NCBI GenBank assembly: GCA_018267955.1
Contig: JAFDXL010000006.1
Coordinates: forward strand, 1-64,000
DNA: 64,000 nt
DNA from: Bacteroidota bacterium
Lineage (GTDB): Bacteria > Bacteroidota > Bacteroidia > Chitinophagales > Chitinophagaceae
Reading direction: 5' to 3'
Shown here: one piece after another, positions 51,706 through 61,678 of the stretch
How positions within the stretch are numbered: the first letter of the stretch is position 1
How the letters are laid out: each line of letters begins with the position of its first letter
Notes under the pieces: generated by a model
What the model was told of the DNA's origin: nothing
Seen by the model: only the letters and a program-made list of their open reading frames with translations
Database searches by the model: none
Program-made: the position numbers and the translations under genes

Positions 51706-53055
51706 ATGGCAATTGTAGATCTTGTAATGCCGAAGATGGGTGAAAGTATCATGGAGGCAACCGTGCTGAAATGGCATAAGAAACCCGGCGATAAGGTAAA
51801 GATGGATGAAACTGTACTGGAAATTGCTACCGATAAGGTAGATAGCGAGGTTCCATCTACCGGCGAAGGCATTATCACAGAGATATTATTTAAAGAAAAC
51901 GATGTAGTGCCTGTTGGTACTGTTATAGCAAGGATAGATTCTGCCGGCGGTAGCGCCCAGGCTGCTGCGCCGCAACCGGCTGCTGCGCCTGTTCAGCAAG
52001 CTGCACCTGTTACACCTCCGCCTGCTCCGCAACCTGTTGCTGCACCTGCCGCATCAGCACCTGCAGAGATCACCGGTGGCGGCAATCGTTTCTACTCTCC
52101 GCTGGTATTGAATATTGCAGCTAAGGAAGGCATCGGCATGGCCGAACTGGAAAATATACCTGGTACCGGCAATGAAGGCCGTGTTACCAAGAAAGACATA
52201 CTGGATTATGTAGCTAACCGTGGCAATGGTGCAATGGCCCAGCCGGCAACGCAAGCGGCTCCTGCACCACAACCACAGGCAGCACCGGCACCTCAACCTG
52301 CTGCTGCACCACAACCTGCAGCGGCTCCTGCCACAAACTATGGCGGTAATGTAGAGATCATTGAGATGGACCGTATGCGCAAGCTGATAGCTGACCACAT
52401 GGTGCGCAGCAAGTCTACATCTCCGCACGTTACCAGCTTTACAGAATGTGATGTTACCAATATTGTAAAATGGCGCGACAGAAATAAGTCTTCTTTCGAG
52501 AAGAAATATGGTGAGAAGATCACTTTTACACCCATCTTCATTGAGGCTATTGTTAATTGCATCCGCAAATACCCGATGATCAACTGCAGTCTTGATGGTG
52601 ATAAGATCATTGTGAAAAAAGATATCAATATTGGTATGGCTACTGCGCTGCCTAGCGGCAACCTGATAGTACCTGTTATCAAAAATTCAGATACCAAGAA
52701 CCTGCTGGGCCTTACCAAAGATGTAAATAGCCTGGCCAACGCTGCTCGCAGCAACAAACTGAAGGCTGATGACACACAAGGCGGTACGTTTACGCTTACC
52801 AATGTGGGTACTTTCGGCAGCCTGATGGGTACACCTATCATCAACCAGCCGCAGGTGGCTATCCTGGCAGTTGGCGCTATCAAAAAACGCCCGATGGTGC
52901 TGGAAACAGAAGATGGTGATGTAATAGCTATCCGCCACATGATGTACCTGTCACTCAGCTACGATCACCGTATTGTGGACGGTTCTTTAGGTGCCAGCTT
53001 TCTTACCGCTGTTGCCAACGAGCTGGAAGCATTCGACATCAATAGAGAAATATAA
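51706..53055 (+). CDS. 2-Oxo acid dehydrogenase E2 (dihydrolipoyl acyltransferase)
   Basis: A 449-residue protein. One lipoyl domain at about 1-78, with the lipoyl-Lys44 in ATDKVDSEVPS, is joined through an Ala/Pro/Gln-rich hinge (about 85-122) to a peripheral subunit-binding domain at about 130-168 (FYSPLVLNIAAKEGI), a second Ala/Pro hinge, then the catalytic core (about 212-449) with His421 and Asp425 in DHRIVDG. One lipoyl domain favours a succinyl- or branched-chain-type E2, but the exact substrate cannot be decided from this gene alone. No E1 or E3 gene is next to it. Ended by a terminator. Confidence 0.93.
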   Translation: MAIVDLVMPKMGESIMEATVLKWHKKPGDKVKMDETVLEIATDKVDSEVPSTGEGIITEILFKENDVVPVGTVIARIDSAGGSAQAAAPQPAAAPVQQAAPVTPPPAPQPVAAPAASAPAEITGGGNRFYSPLVLNIAAKEGIGMAELENIPGTGNEGRVTKKDILDYVANRGNGAMAQPATQAAPAPQPQAAPAPQPAAAPQPAAAPATNYGGNVEIIEMDRMRKLIADHMVRSKSTSPHVTSFTECDVTNIVKWRDRNKSSFEKKYGEKITFTPIFIEAIVNCIRKYPMINCSLDGDKIIVKKDINIGMATALPSGNLIVPVIKNSDTKNLLGLTKDVNSLANAARSNKLKADDTQGGTFTLTNVGTFGSLMGTPIINQPQVAILAVGAIKKRPMVLETEDGDVIAIRHMMYLSLSYDHRIVDGSLGASFLTAVANELEAFDINREI

Positions 53056-53075
53056 TCTTCAATTGAATTATTATA

Positions 53076-53107
53076 AAAAGAGCAGCCAATTGGCCGCTCT
53101 TTTTTAT
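53076..53107 (+). terminator. Terminator of the E2 gene
   Basis: Stem AGAGCAGCC/GGCCGCTCT with one mismatch and loop AATT, preceded by A5 and followed by a T run. Confidence 0.82.
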
Positions 53108-53137
53108 TTATAGTATCATGTATTATAATCAAACTAC

Positions 53138-55663
53138 CTACACCTCATTCTCATACACCCGCTTCACACGCTGCGATATCCCGGTCATCATTTCATAAGG
53201 GATAGTATCTGCCCAGGTAGCTAATTGCGTTAATGGCAGCTCAGGGCTAAATACTATTACATCATCGCCTTCTTTGGCATCCGCAATATCGCTCACATCT
53301 ATCATGCACATATCCATGCAAACCACACCTACCAGCTTGGCAGGCTTGCCATGTACCAGCACATGCGCTTTCCCATTGCCCAGTGCCCTGGGGTAGCCAT
53401 CTGCATAGCCAATGCTGATAGTGGCAATGCGCGTTTCTTTATCAATATGTGCCTTACGCCCATAGCCTACTGTTTCGCCGGCAGGTATAGTCTTTATTTG
53501 TGCTATCGTAGTTTTTAGTGTGCTTATCTGCTTCAGGTCGTCCTGCAATATACCACTGCCATCAATACCATACAAACCAAGACCCAAGCGCACCATTTCA
53601 TAGTGCATCTCGGGGTGGCGCGCAATAGCTGCTGAATTACAAATATGCCTCAGCGGACGGTAAGATAATTTATTCAGCAGCGCATGGCTCATTTGTTCAA
53701 ACTGCTTGTGCTGATGTACCGTAAACGAGTCCATTGTCGGATCCTCACTGGCGGCCAGGTGGCTAAATACGCTCGCTATATATACCTGGGGATTATTATC
53801 CAAATGCTCCATTAAGGCTTCCAGCTCGTGCGGCATAAAACCAAGGCGGTGCATGCCGGTATCCAGCTTTATATGCACCGGGTAGTTCTTTACCTGCAAA
53901 GTCTGCGCAATGCCGGTAAACAGTTCCAGCGAACGTATATTGAATATCTCCGGCTCCAGCTTCCACGCTATCATTCTATCAAACGAAATGGCATCGGGGC
54001 TCATCACCATAATGGGCATAGTAATACCCGCCTTACGTAAAGCAATGCCTTCATCTATATAGGCAACCGACAAGTAATCTACGCCTGAATACTGCAGCAA
54101 GTGTGCTATCTCGTAACTGCCGCTGCCATAAGAAAATGCTTTTACCATGGCCATCACTTTTACCCCTGGCTTCAGCATTCCGCGAAAAACATTGAGGTTA
54201 TGGGTCAATGATGAAAGATTAATAGACAATACCGTTTGATGTACCTGTTGCTGCAGCAGTTTGTCTATTTTCTCAAATTCAAACATCCTCGCTCCTTTCA
54301 GCAATACCGCCTCATTATCAAAAGTGATATGATGAAACTTCTTCAGAAACTCGTCGGTAGATTTAAAGAAGATGCTACGTAGCTTTTTATGCTTCCTGAA
54401 AACTTCTTTGTGTTTATATAAAGCAGGCCCTACACCAATAAATCTCTGGATATTCTTCCGGCTGATGAGCTGCGCCACTTCCTCATACAGCTCTCCATCG
54501 GGCATGGCTATCTGCAGCATATCCGATAAGATAACGGTATGATTAGGGTGCTGCTTTTGCTGCTCCAGGTAATCCAGTGCTATCAGCAAAGAAGTAAGGT
54601 CCGAATTATAGCTGTCGTTGATAATCGTACAATCGTTGATGCCATGCCTTAGCTCCAGCCGCATGGATACCGGGTATAGATTGAACATCCTTGCTGCAAT
54701 CTCTTCCTGCGCAATACCCAGCAGTAATAACACACACCAGCAGTGTATGGCATTCTCTACAGACGCTGCATCTGTAAATGGTATCGTAATAGCAACGGTA
54801 TCTTCTTTATATAATGCTTTTATCGTTGCCTTACCGGCATGTATATCTACCTGTTCAACAAATAAGTCGGCTTCGTTTTTTTGAGACCACCGGAATAATT
54901 GTAATGGCTGCTCTCCATCATGATTACGAACATGGCTTGCATAGTGCCCGATAGCTTCGTTCAGCTCCGGATGATCTTTGCAATACACCAATTGTTTCAC
55001 ATGACGGAACAAGCCCAGCTTTTCATTGATCTTTTGCCTGATATTAAGGAAGCCTTCGCTGTGCGCCTCCCCGATATTGGTAAACACACCGATCGTTGGC
55101 TGTATCAGGCGTTCCAGCTTATTCATCTCATCGGGCTGAGATATACCGGCCTCAAATATGGCGACCTCGTGCTGTGGTTCTAACAACCATACAGATAATG
55201 GCACACCTATTTGTGAGTTATAACTTTTGGGGCTGCGTATGGCATTATAGCTTTCTTCCAGCAATTGATAAAGCCACTCCTTCACAATGGTTTTACCGTT
55301 ACTGCCTGTAATACCTATCACCGGTATATGAAACCGCTTCCGGTAATTTCCAACAATCTGTTGCAAGGCAATCAGGGTATCTGCTACCTGTATAAAATTG
55401 CTGTTCTGAAACCTTGTAATATCAACCTGTTCTGAAACCAGGAAATTGCGGACACCTTTTTCGTAGGCGTCATTAATAAAACTGTGGCCATCCCTTCTTT
55501 GCGCTTTCAGGGCTATAAATAGGGTTTGTTCAGGCTCTGCTATCTTACGGCTATCTATTGCCAGTTCTTCTACTATGATATTGTTTTCATGACATAGCCA
55601 TGTACCGTTACACCATTTACGTAACTGCTCCGCATCTGCCCGTTGTTGTGTACTACTGTTCAT
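53138..55663 (-). CDS. murF-alr: Fused UDP-MurNAc-tripeptide--D-Ala-D-Ala ligase and alanine racemase
   Basis: An 841-residue bifunctional protein. The N-terminal MurF part (about 1-455) shows the P-loop GITGSNGKTIVKEWL at about 117-131, an Asn-rich ATP site and SDMLQIAMPDGE at about 375. The C-terminal alanine racemase part (about 465-841) has the PLP Lys508 in AMVKAFSYGSG and the catalytic Tyr in SIGYADGYPR (about 747-756). It makes D-Ala from L-Ala and adds D-Ala-D-Ala to the wall precursor. The fusion is known in Bacteroidota. Both active-site sets look complete. A hairpin separates it from the gldFG group upstream. Confidence 0.95.
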   Translation of the reverse strand: MNSSTQQRADAEQLRKWCNGTWLCHENNIIVEELAIDSRKIAEPEQTLFIALKAQRRDGHSFINDAYEKGVRNFLVSEQVDITRFQNSNFIQVADTLIALQQIVGNYRKRFHIPVIGITGSNGKTIVKEWLYQLLEESYNAIRSPKSYNSQIGVPLSVWLLEPQHEVAIFEAGISQPDEMNKLERLIQPTIGVFTNIGEAHSEGFLNIRQKINEKLGLFRHVKQLVYCKDHPELNEAIGHYASHVRNHDGEQPLQLFRWSQKNEADLFVEQVDIHAGKATIKALYKEDTVAITIPFTDAASVENAIHCWCVLLLLGIAQEEIAARMFNLYPVSMRLELRHGINDCTIINDSYNSDLTSLLIALDYLEQQKQHPNHTVILSDMLQIAMPDGELYEEVAQLISRKNIQRFIGVGPALYKHKEVFRKHKKLRSIFFKSTDEFLKKFHHITFDNEAVLLKGARMFEFEKIDKLLQQQVHQTVLSINLSSLTHNLNVFRGMLKPGVKVMAMVKAFSYGSGSYEIAHLLQYSGVDYLSVAYIDEGIALRKAGITMPIMVMSPDAISFDRMIAWKLEPEIFNIRSLELFTGIAQTLQVKNYPVHIKLDTGMHRLGFMPHELEALMEHLDNNPQVYIASVFSHLAASEDPTMDSFTVHQHKQFEQMSHALLNKLSYRPLRHICNSAAIARHPEMHYEMVRLGLGLYGIDGSGILQDDLKQISTLKTTIAQIKTIPAGETVGYGRKAHIDKETRIATISIGYADGYPRALGNGKAHVLVHGKPAKLVGVVCMDMCMIDVSDIADAKEGDDVIVFSPELPLTQLATWADTIPYEMMTGISQRVKRVYENEV

Positions 55664-55689
55664 GATAAAGTATTAGCTTAAATTAATGC

Positions 55690-55713
55690 AAAACGGTGCA
55701 AAATGCACCGTTT
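55690..55713 (-). terminator. Terminator of the gldF-gldG-DUF4340 operon
   Basis: Perfect stem AAACGGTGCA/TGCACCGTTT with loop AAA. On the minus strand TTTTGC follows. It lies 4 bases after the DUF4340 stop and before the murF-alr ATG. Confidence 0.7.
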
Positions 55714-55716
55714 ATC

Positions 55717-56802
55717 CTATTTTTTCTTAGTTCCTCTTATTACATCCCCGGATCCTTTAGGAATATCGAATTTCAATTCCTGGTTCTCATCAGGCATATA
55801 AAATTCCATCCCGCGCCTGAACATCTTTTCAAAGGTGATGCTCTGTACTACGATGGTGTCTTTATTTCCGTCAACAACTGCGTAAAAACGGTCCGCATCG
55901 TATTTTGGAGGCACCCCCGGCGCCGGGCTCAGCATATTCTTACTCCGCCTGTTAATGGGCATCCAGTAAATATCTACATGGGTAGTTTTATTGTCTGTAG
56001 ATGTTACATCCAGCGCTACACGTTTGGTTGCCGGTGTTACTAATGTATCCAGGCCAGGGGTACCATTTATGTAACCCTCACTGTTAGCATTTGCAAAATA
56101 CTTGCTATACACCGTGGCGCGGCGCTCGTTAAACGGGTTACCTGTTTTCAGCGAGGGATCAATGATCACGTTGAATTTACCCAGTGATTCCTGCACAAAT
56201 GTAAAGCTGTTCAATGGCTCTTGCGGGTATTCCACTTTTACCTGTTTCAGCTTTTCCTGGGGCACATCAAATACATTACGGTCCCGCCAGTCATTCATTT
56301 GGGTAGAATACCTGGAAGCTACATATCCATCCATACCGGGTATCACTACTACGTAAGGCTGGTCTGCGCCATCCATAAGCATATAAGAGCCGTTGGCATT
56401 GGCAACCTGGCCTGTTACATAAAACACCCTGATCTTATCGCCGTTTTTATTATACACTTCTACTTTTACGCCATGGCCGGCCAGTTCCCTGATCACGTTA
56501 TCGTATGCGCTCTTGGGCACGGGATAAGATGTTGTTTGTCGCTTTAGTGTTTCCAGTATTACCTCTACAGAACCAGGCAATGCAGGATATTGCTTGTTTA
56601 ATATCCAACCCTTATCTGTGCGTTCTACCAGTATGGTATTGCCTGCTTTATCTGCAAGAAATATTTTACCGATACTCGCGGTATCTTCTATTTTAAAATT
56701 GGAGGTATTGCCACTAAAAGCATCTTTGTCTTTAAACACAAAGAAATAAACGCCTATGCCCAGCACTGCCAGTAATACTATATATATAAGTGTTCTACCC
56801 AT
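55717..56802 (-). CDS. DUF4340 family protein of the gliding ABC cluster
   Basis: A 361-residue protein with an N-terminal membrane helix (about 4-22, the rest probably periplasmic) and the DUF4340 beta-rich domain at about 40-330 (IGKIFLADKAGN, WILNKQYPALPGSVE). Genes of this family are often found downstream of ABC-2 permease/GldG-like genes, as here with 24 bases between. It may be an accessory part of the transporter; no enzymatic motif is visible. It ends at a strong hairpin. Confidence 0.88.
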   Translation of the reverse strand: MGRTLIYIVLLAVLGIGVYFFVFKDKDAFSGNTSNFKIEDTASIGKIFLADKAGNTILVERTDKGWILNKQYPALPGSVEVILETLKRQTTSYPVPKSAYDNVIRELAGHGVKVEVYNKNGDKIRVFYVTGQVANANGSYMLMDGADQPYVVVIPGMDGYVASRYSTQMNDWRDRNVFDVPQEKLKQVKVEYPQEPLNSFTFVQESLGKFNVIIDPSLKTGNPFNERRATVYSKYFANANSEGYINGTPGLDTLVTPATKRVALDVTSTDNKTTHVDIYWMPINRRSKNMLSPAPGVPPKYDADRFYAVVDGNKDTIVVQSITFEKMFRRGMEFYMPDENQELKFDIPKGSGDVIRGTKKK

Positions 56803-56826
56803 CTTTTCTTTCTTTAAATTTCCCTT

Positions 56827-58563
56827 CTATTTTTTCTCGTAACGTCGTTTGCGGAAGAATATAAATGCCGAAGCAAACAATAGCACCAATGCTACAGGGA
56901 TACCAATATTAACAATACGCCATTTTACTTTTTCCTGAGTAGCGCGCTTGTTATCCAGTTTACGGATTACTAAGTCTTTAGCCCTTGCCTCCAGTATACC
57001 GCTAGGATCTGTCAGGTATTCCAGGCAGTTAAGTATAAACTCCTTATTCGAAAAGCGTGTGTTGATATATTTCCAATATCCCATTTCCATTGGCCCCTGC
57101 GATTGGGAGAAATCATTATCCATGATGTCTCCGTCAGATATCACGATCATGCTGGTGGCGCTGTCAGATACTGGTTTGTACTGGCGTTTCAATGAATCCT
57201 GAAGAATATGCAGGAACGATGGCGCAAGCCTGTGCTCGAAGATCGAATTAAATTTACCCTCCAGCAATACCGCTGCTGTGCGATATGGCTTTTTAAACAT
57301 ATCAGGCGTAAGCGGATATTTTAATATCGACAAACTAATACGCACGGGGAATTCTTCTACCCGGCTATATTGAGAAGACTGTAACAGGATCGTTTTCTTA
57401 ACCCCAGGTGCGGCAACAGTATCTATACTATTTACGAACCTGCCCATAATAGCATTCAGGTTCTTCACTATAGGATGAGATGAGGTTGGCGTAAATACCG
57501 GGTAGTATATCCATGGCATATTTTGCAACTGTGGCCTGTTGTCGCCCTGCAAACCTACCTGCACAGGTATAGGCAGGCATTGCTGCAGGTCCTCTATTAC
57601 ATCCCTGTTGATACGCACACCCCATTTAAATAGTTGATCGTCCAACCCCAGGTCATAGTCCAGCGTCATAAAAGTACCACCGGCATTCAGGCTATCCATC
57701 GGGGTAAACAGTTGGTCTATTGCCCAAAGAATATGTCCACCACCCATCACGTACTGGTCTATCTTGAATTTTTCTTTATCATCCAGTGGCTCTGTAGGTT
57801 TATTGATGATAATGGCTTTATAATAGTTGGGAATGTACATATTGGCAGCCAGGTCGAAGGTATCTACCTTATACTTGTCTGTCAGCGTAGTTAGTAAGTC
57901 ATACGTGTTCCATCCTATTGATTCTCCATGGCCAATGATGTATGCTATCTCTGGCTTGGCCGGTTGCATGAGTGTATTTAATGCATTGGCAAACTTGTAT
58001 TCAAGGAGCGTTTCAGAAGTGCCCAGGTTCTGCAGCGGATTAAAACCTTTATTATTTTCCAGCAGCCTTACAGGCATTTCCCTTCCTTTGTACTTTACCA
58101 GTGCATACGGGAATATGATCTTTTCTGCATAGCCTTCTTCTTCATCTCGTGTTTGCAGGTTTACGCCATTTATATCTTTTGCTGCCAGTTGCTGAAAGAT
58201 AGGCCCCTTCTCTTCTTCTGTCTTTCCTTCAAACGGGTCTATAAAACGGACTACAATTTTATTACCCGCAACATCTTTGAAAGACTGCAGGCGCTCGCGG
58301 GTAGATGCGGCCAGGCGTTGGAAACCTGCAGGAAATTTTCCTTTCAGATACACATCTATCACTGCCACATCGTCCATCTTACGCAGCAATTTCTTAGTTG
58401 GCTCAGATAGTGTAAATCTTTTCTCTTTAGTAAGATCCAGGCCGTAATGATAAAAGGCAGCTATCATATTGATGCAAACCAATATCGCAGCCATAATGAT
58501 GATGCGTATAATGGATTGGCGCTTTTGCGACCTTGTTTTTTTTGCGGATGTGTTGGTTGCCAT
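56827..58563 (-). CDS. gldG: Gliding motility ABC transporter substrate-binding-like protein GldG
   Basis: A 578-residue protein. One membrane helix lies near the start (about 19-39) and another at the end (about 548-566); the large middle part is the ABC_transp_aux domain. It shows LDLTKEKRFTLSEPTKKLL at about 46-64, AYIIGHGES at about 213-221, and a conserved ALDQ-type region at about 280. With GldF and the separately encoded ATPase GldA it forms an ABC complex needed for gliding in flavobacteria. It starts 10 bases after gldF. Confidence 0.92.
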   Translation of the reverse strand: MATNTSAKKTRSQKRQSIIRIIIMAAILVCINMIAAFYHYGLDLTKEKRFTLSEPTKKLLRKMDDVAVIDVYLKGKFPAGFQRLAASTRERLQSFKDVAGNKIVVRFIDPFEGKTEEEKGPIFQQLAAKDINGVNLQTRDEEEGYAEKIIFPYALVKYKGREMPVRLLENNKGFNPLQNLGTSETLLEYKFANALNTLMQPAKPEIAYIIGHGESIGWNTYDLLTTLTDKYKVDTFDLAANMYIPNYYKAIIINKPTEPLDDKEKFKIDQYVMGGGHILWAIDQLFTPMDSLNAGGTFMTLDYDLGLDDQLFKWGVRINRDVIEDLQQCLPIPVQVGLQGDNRPQLQNMPWIYYPVFTPTSSHPIVKNLNAIMGRFVNSIDTVAAPGVKKTILLQSSQYSRVEEFPVRISLSILKYPLTPDMFKKPYRTAAVLLEGKFNSIFEHRLAPSFLHILQDSLKRQYKPVSDSATSMIVISDGDIMDNDFSQSQGPMEMGYWKYINTRFSNKEFILNCLEYLTDPSGILEARAKDLVIRKLDNKRATQEKVKWRIVNIGIPVALVLLFASAFIFFRKRRYEKK

Positions 58564-58573
58564 GCTCTATAAA

Positions 58574-59344
58574 TCAATCCTGTTTAGCCGTATCCCATGT
58601 GCGGCTATTAAGTGACAAACGTGTAAGTGATATGAATAAAACAATTACAGACAAAAAGTAAATAACATCCCTGCTGTCAATAAGCCCGCGGCTGATAGAA
58701 TTGTAATGGAACGCCATACCCACCATGGCCAGGTAATAGTCTATACCGTTTACAAAGGCCGGCACCTTACTCAGCGATTCAAACCCGCTATACAATAGGT
58801 AACATGCAAAAAGCGCGATCAGGAAGCCAACGATCTGGTTGTTGGCCAGCGAAGAGCAAAAGACACCCACCGCAGTAAACCCTCCGGCAAGAAACAGCAG
58901 GCCAATGTAAGAACCTGCAATACCTCCGCCATCTATTACGTGTATTAAGCTTTTGTCTATTTGCACAGCAGATAAGTTATCTATGGTGTATACATAGATC
59001 AGCGTAGGCAATAATGCGAATACAACCAGTGTAAAAGAAGCCAGGTACTTGCCTACGATAATATCTACATCACGCAATGGCTTTGTGGACAGCCATTCGA
59101 TAGTGCCGCTTCTGAACTCATCGGCAAAAGCACGCATCGTTATCGCAGGTATCAGCAACATCAGGAACCATGGTGCCAGGTCGAAGAACACATCCAGCGT
59201 GGCATACCCATCGCTTCGCAGCACCGTGTATTCAGGTATCACCCACACAAAAAGCCCGGCCGTTACCAGGAATACAAGTATAGCAACATAGCCCACTATG
59301 GAACTAAAAAAAGAGTTCAGCTCTTTAATAAAGATACTGCGCAT
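58574..59344 (-). CDS. gldF: Gliding motility ABC transporter permease GldF
   Basis: A 256-residue protein with six hydrophobic segments (about 16-38, 52-72, 104-128, 146-168, 175-196, 230-246), typical of ABC-2-type permeases, and the motifs KELNSFFSSIVGYVAI and SGTIEWLSTKPLRDVDIIVGKYL. It forms the membrane channel part with GldG. The ATPase GldA is not in the window; in other gliding bacteria it is also encoded elsewhere. First gene of the unit gldF-gldG-DUF4340. Confidence 0.92.
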   Translation of the reverse strand: MRSIFIKELNSFFSSIVGYVAILVFLVTAGLFVWVIPEYTVLRSDGYATLDVFFDLAPWFLMLLIPAITMRAFADEFRSGTIEWLSTKPLRDVDIIVGKYLASFTLVVFALLPTLIYVYTIDNLSAVQIDKSLIHVIDGGGIAGSYIGLLFLAGGFTAVGVFCSSLANNQIVGFLIALFACYLLYSGFESLSKVPAFVNGIDYYLAMVGMAFHYNSISRGLIDSRDVIYFLSVIVLFISLTRLSLNSRTWDTAKQD

Positions 59345-59374
59345 GTAAATGCCCGTTTTTACTTATGAAGTGGG

Positions 59375-59382
59375 CAAATATA
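59375..59382 (-). promoter_or_regulatory. -7 box of gldF
   Basis: TATATTTG on the minus strand, exact consensus, 30 bases before the ATG at 59344. The rest of the 212-base gap to 59556 holds nothing else that I can identify. Confidence 0.5.
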
Positions 59383-59556
59383 GCAAAAGCATAGCCTTTA
59401 TCAGTCATTTCATTGTGTTAAACTGCATCTAATACATTTTTTCAACATAAATATATGCCTGCTACTTTATACGTGCTGGTACGGATAACAGTTTACCAAT
59501 ATCGCTGTATTTCCACCGTGAAAACACACTGATAGTTTTACAATGAAAATTTATTT

Positions 59557-59985
59557 ATGAAAAAAACCTATTTATTATCTGCCACATTCCTGCTCATCGC
59601 CATTGCCTGCAATAAGAAAACAGACGACCCTAAGCCGGTTAATAACACGAATAACAATACTTCTCCTTCCCTGGACGGAACATGGACAGTAAAAACATAT
59701 GACAACATGGATCTGGCTACTCCCGCCGTTGGTATATGGAAGATTACATCCTCATCTGCTACTGCCGGAAATGCAGACCTGGATATTACGTTTGATGGCA
59801 ACGCCCACTCAACGGAAAATGACACCTATACTTTTTCAAATAATAATACCAATATCACTTTCTCCAAAACCGGGGGAAATTTTACGGTTCTGAGCGGAGG
59901 TGGCACCTGGACGGTCGACTCGTTCACGACATCACTTTTCAAGATCAAAAGTCAATACGGCATGGTTATTAGAATGACGAAATAG
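59557..59985 (+). CDS. Lipocalin-like lipoprotein
   Basis: A 142-residue protein. The lipobox is AIAC (Cys at about 18), followed by an Asn/Thr/Pro-rich linker (about 20-38) and a beta-rich domain (about 40-142) with GTWTVKTYDN and DLDITFDGN, in the style of small lipocalin-like Bacteroidota lipoproteins. An ATG at 59543 leads straight to a stop, so the start at 59557 is the real one. It is probably attached to the outer membrane. Function unknown. Confidence 0.82.
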   Translation: MKKTYLLSATFLLIAIACNKKTDDPKPVNNTNNNTSPSLDGTWTVKTYDNMDLATPAVGIWKITSSSATAGNADLDITFDGNAHSTENDTYTFSNNNTNITFSKTGGNFTVLSGGGTWTVDSFTTSLFKIKSQYGMVIRMTK

Positions 59986-60004
59986 CACATATTTAAGTCT
60001 GTGA

Positions 60005-60075
60005 GCAATAGTGCACTTGTACTATTGCCCCCTTGCGAAAGCAAAGCCGGGCCCTTTATGGGGCCCGTACTTTTA
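60005..60075 (+). terminator. Double hairpin, terminator-like, after the lipocalin-like gene
   Basis: First stem GCAATAGT/ACTATTGC (60005-60028), second stem CGGGCCC/GGGCCCG (60048-60067) with TACTTTTAAC after it. Both are perfect. The second fits a terminator. Confidence 0.55.
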
Positions 60076-60144
60076 ACAAAATGCTTTCCTGCTGCGATTT
60101 TTCTTATTAGCTCAAAAGGCTAATTTTACCGCCAAACCTCTTAT

Positions 60145-61119
60145 TTGGCTCGGATCCGTAAATACTTCTACAACACTGATACGCACCGGTTTGAAAAACT
60201 GGAGGTTTCCTGGCAGGCAAAAGCGCTAAAGGTACTTGGCTTTGTTTCTGCCGCATTAGTTACATCCATCATCATTGTCGCGATAGCTTTCCACTTCCTG
60301 GATTCACCCAAAGAAAAAGATATGCGTTCCGAAATGAGGGAAATGCACGATCAATATGCCACATTACAACAGGAACTGATTGACATTAATAAAAGTATTG
60401 GAGAGCTGGAACACAGGGATAACAGCATCTATCGCGGTGTTTTTGAATCCGCCCCGCTGCCCGATAGCATTCGTGAAGGAAAAGAATATACAACCATAGA
60501 CCCTGCTAAGTTTGCGTATACTTCAACAGAAGATATTGTCAGCAATATTAAAGACGGCATCTCGGTGCTCCAACACCGTATTGCAATACAAAAAAAATCG
60601 TACGACACTTTAGAAAGCCTGGTGAAGGCTAAGAAACAAATGCTGAGCTCCATACCTGCCGTACAACCCGTTTCTAACAAGAACCTGGAAAGGGTAGCTT
60701 CCGGCTTTGGTTATAGGATTGACCCTATATACAAAACGCCCAAATTACATACAGGTATTGATTTCACAGCGGCTATGGGTACGCCCATATATGCCACAGG
60801 CGATGGAGTGATTGAAGAAGCAGGCTTTGACAATGGTGGTTATGGCAACCATGTCATCGTCAACCACGGCTATGGCTACGAAACCTTGTATGGCCACATG
60901 GTAAAAATAAAAAGCCGTGTAGGTGAGCATGTAAAACGCGGCCAGGTAATAGGCTGGGTAGGCAGCTCAGGAAAAAGCACCGGTCCGCACTGCCATTACG
61001 AGGTTATTAAGAATGGTAACAAAATAGATCCCGTCCACTTCTTTTTCAATGATCTTACCGCCGCCGATTATGAGCGCATGGTACGCATAAGCGCCGCCAA
61101 CAACCAGTCGTTCGACTAA
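60145..61119 (+). CDS. M23 family metallopeptidase, membrane-anchored
   Basis: A 324-residue protein. The start is TTG at 60145: the conserved opening (MARIRKYFYNTDTHRFEKLE) begins there and no ATG is nearby. One membrane helix lies at about 30-50, a coiled coil at about 60-90, and the LytM domain at about 190-295 with HTGIDF (zinc His and Asp) and GPHCHYEV (His-x-His). It would cut peptide crosslinks of peptidoglycan or regulate such hydrolases. A TAATTTTA box at 60121 precedes it. Confidence 0.9.
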   Translation: MARIRKYFYNTDTHRFEKLEVSWQAKALKVLGFVSAALVTSIIIVAIAFHFLDSPKEKDMRSEMREMHDQYATLQQELIDINKSIGELEHRDNSIYRGVFESAPLPDSIREGKEYTTIDPAKFAYTSTEDIVSNIKDGISVLQHRIAIQKKSYDTLESLVKAKKQMLSSIPAVQPVSNKNLERVASGFGYRIDPIYKTPKLHTGIDFTAAMGTPIYATGDGVIEEAGFDNGGYGNHVIVNHGYGYETLYGHMVKIKSRVGEHVKRGQVIGWVGSSGKSTGPHCHYEVIKNGNKIDPVHFFFNDLTAADYERMVRISAANNQSFD

Positions 61120-61123
61120 GCGG

Positions 61124-61609
61124 CTATTTAAATATATTATTGATCGTACCGGCAAATACCGCTTTCTTCGTACCCGGTTCATAAAACGTGATTGGCCTTA
61201 CTTCAAAACCGGCTTCGTCTTTTATAGGCGCACTCTCTTTGTACTCCAGCTTGGTTATTTTCTTTTCGTCCTTGGTTTCTATATATGCTTTACCTTCTTT
61301 CAGCAAATAGGCTCCAATATGTCTTTGCACCACGGGTTCCATGATACTTCCCTGCGCTTTGCTGCCTTGTATAATGTTGATGGTGGCTTTAATGCCTATC
61401 GGCAGGTCCATAAATTCTGCGTATTTATCCTGCACAGGTTTAGGCAGCTCCACAAAAGCATCTTTCATATCGCCCAGTGTCATATATATCATATAATTAC
61501 CGCAGATCACACGGATATCCATCGGCCCTTCATATTGCATGGTCGTTGTTTGCGCATGGCTTAGTACGCCAACAAATAAAATATATAAGGTAAGCAGCAG
61601 CTTTTTCAT
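61124..61609 (-). CDS. Secreted protein, unknown, 161 residues
   Basis: From the ATG at 61609, with a signal peptide of about 19 residues (LLLTLYILFVGVLSHAQ). The mature part is about 140 residues and looks beta-rich, with several Lys/Glu/Tyr stretches (AYIETKDEKKITKLEYK). No recognised domain. The stop lies 4 bases from the stop of the M23 gene, so the two converge. A longer non-ATG frame to 61663 would add 18 non-signal residues and is rejected. Confidence 0.78.
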   Translation of the reverse strand: MKKLLLTLYILFVGVLSHAQTTTMQYEGPMDIRVICGNYMIYMTLGDMKDAFVELPKPVQDKYAEFMDLPIGIKATINIIQGSKAQGSIMEPVVQRHIGAYLLKEGKAYIETKDEKKITKLEYKESAPIKDEAGFEVRPITFYEPGTKKAVFAGTINNIFK

Positions 61610-61678
61610 TGGTTTTATTTTCGGCCAATTTGCGCATTTGGCTATTATTACACATCTTTGCACTTCAATTTTCAGGCT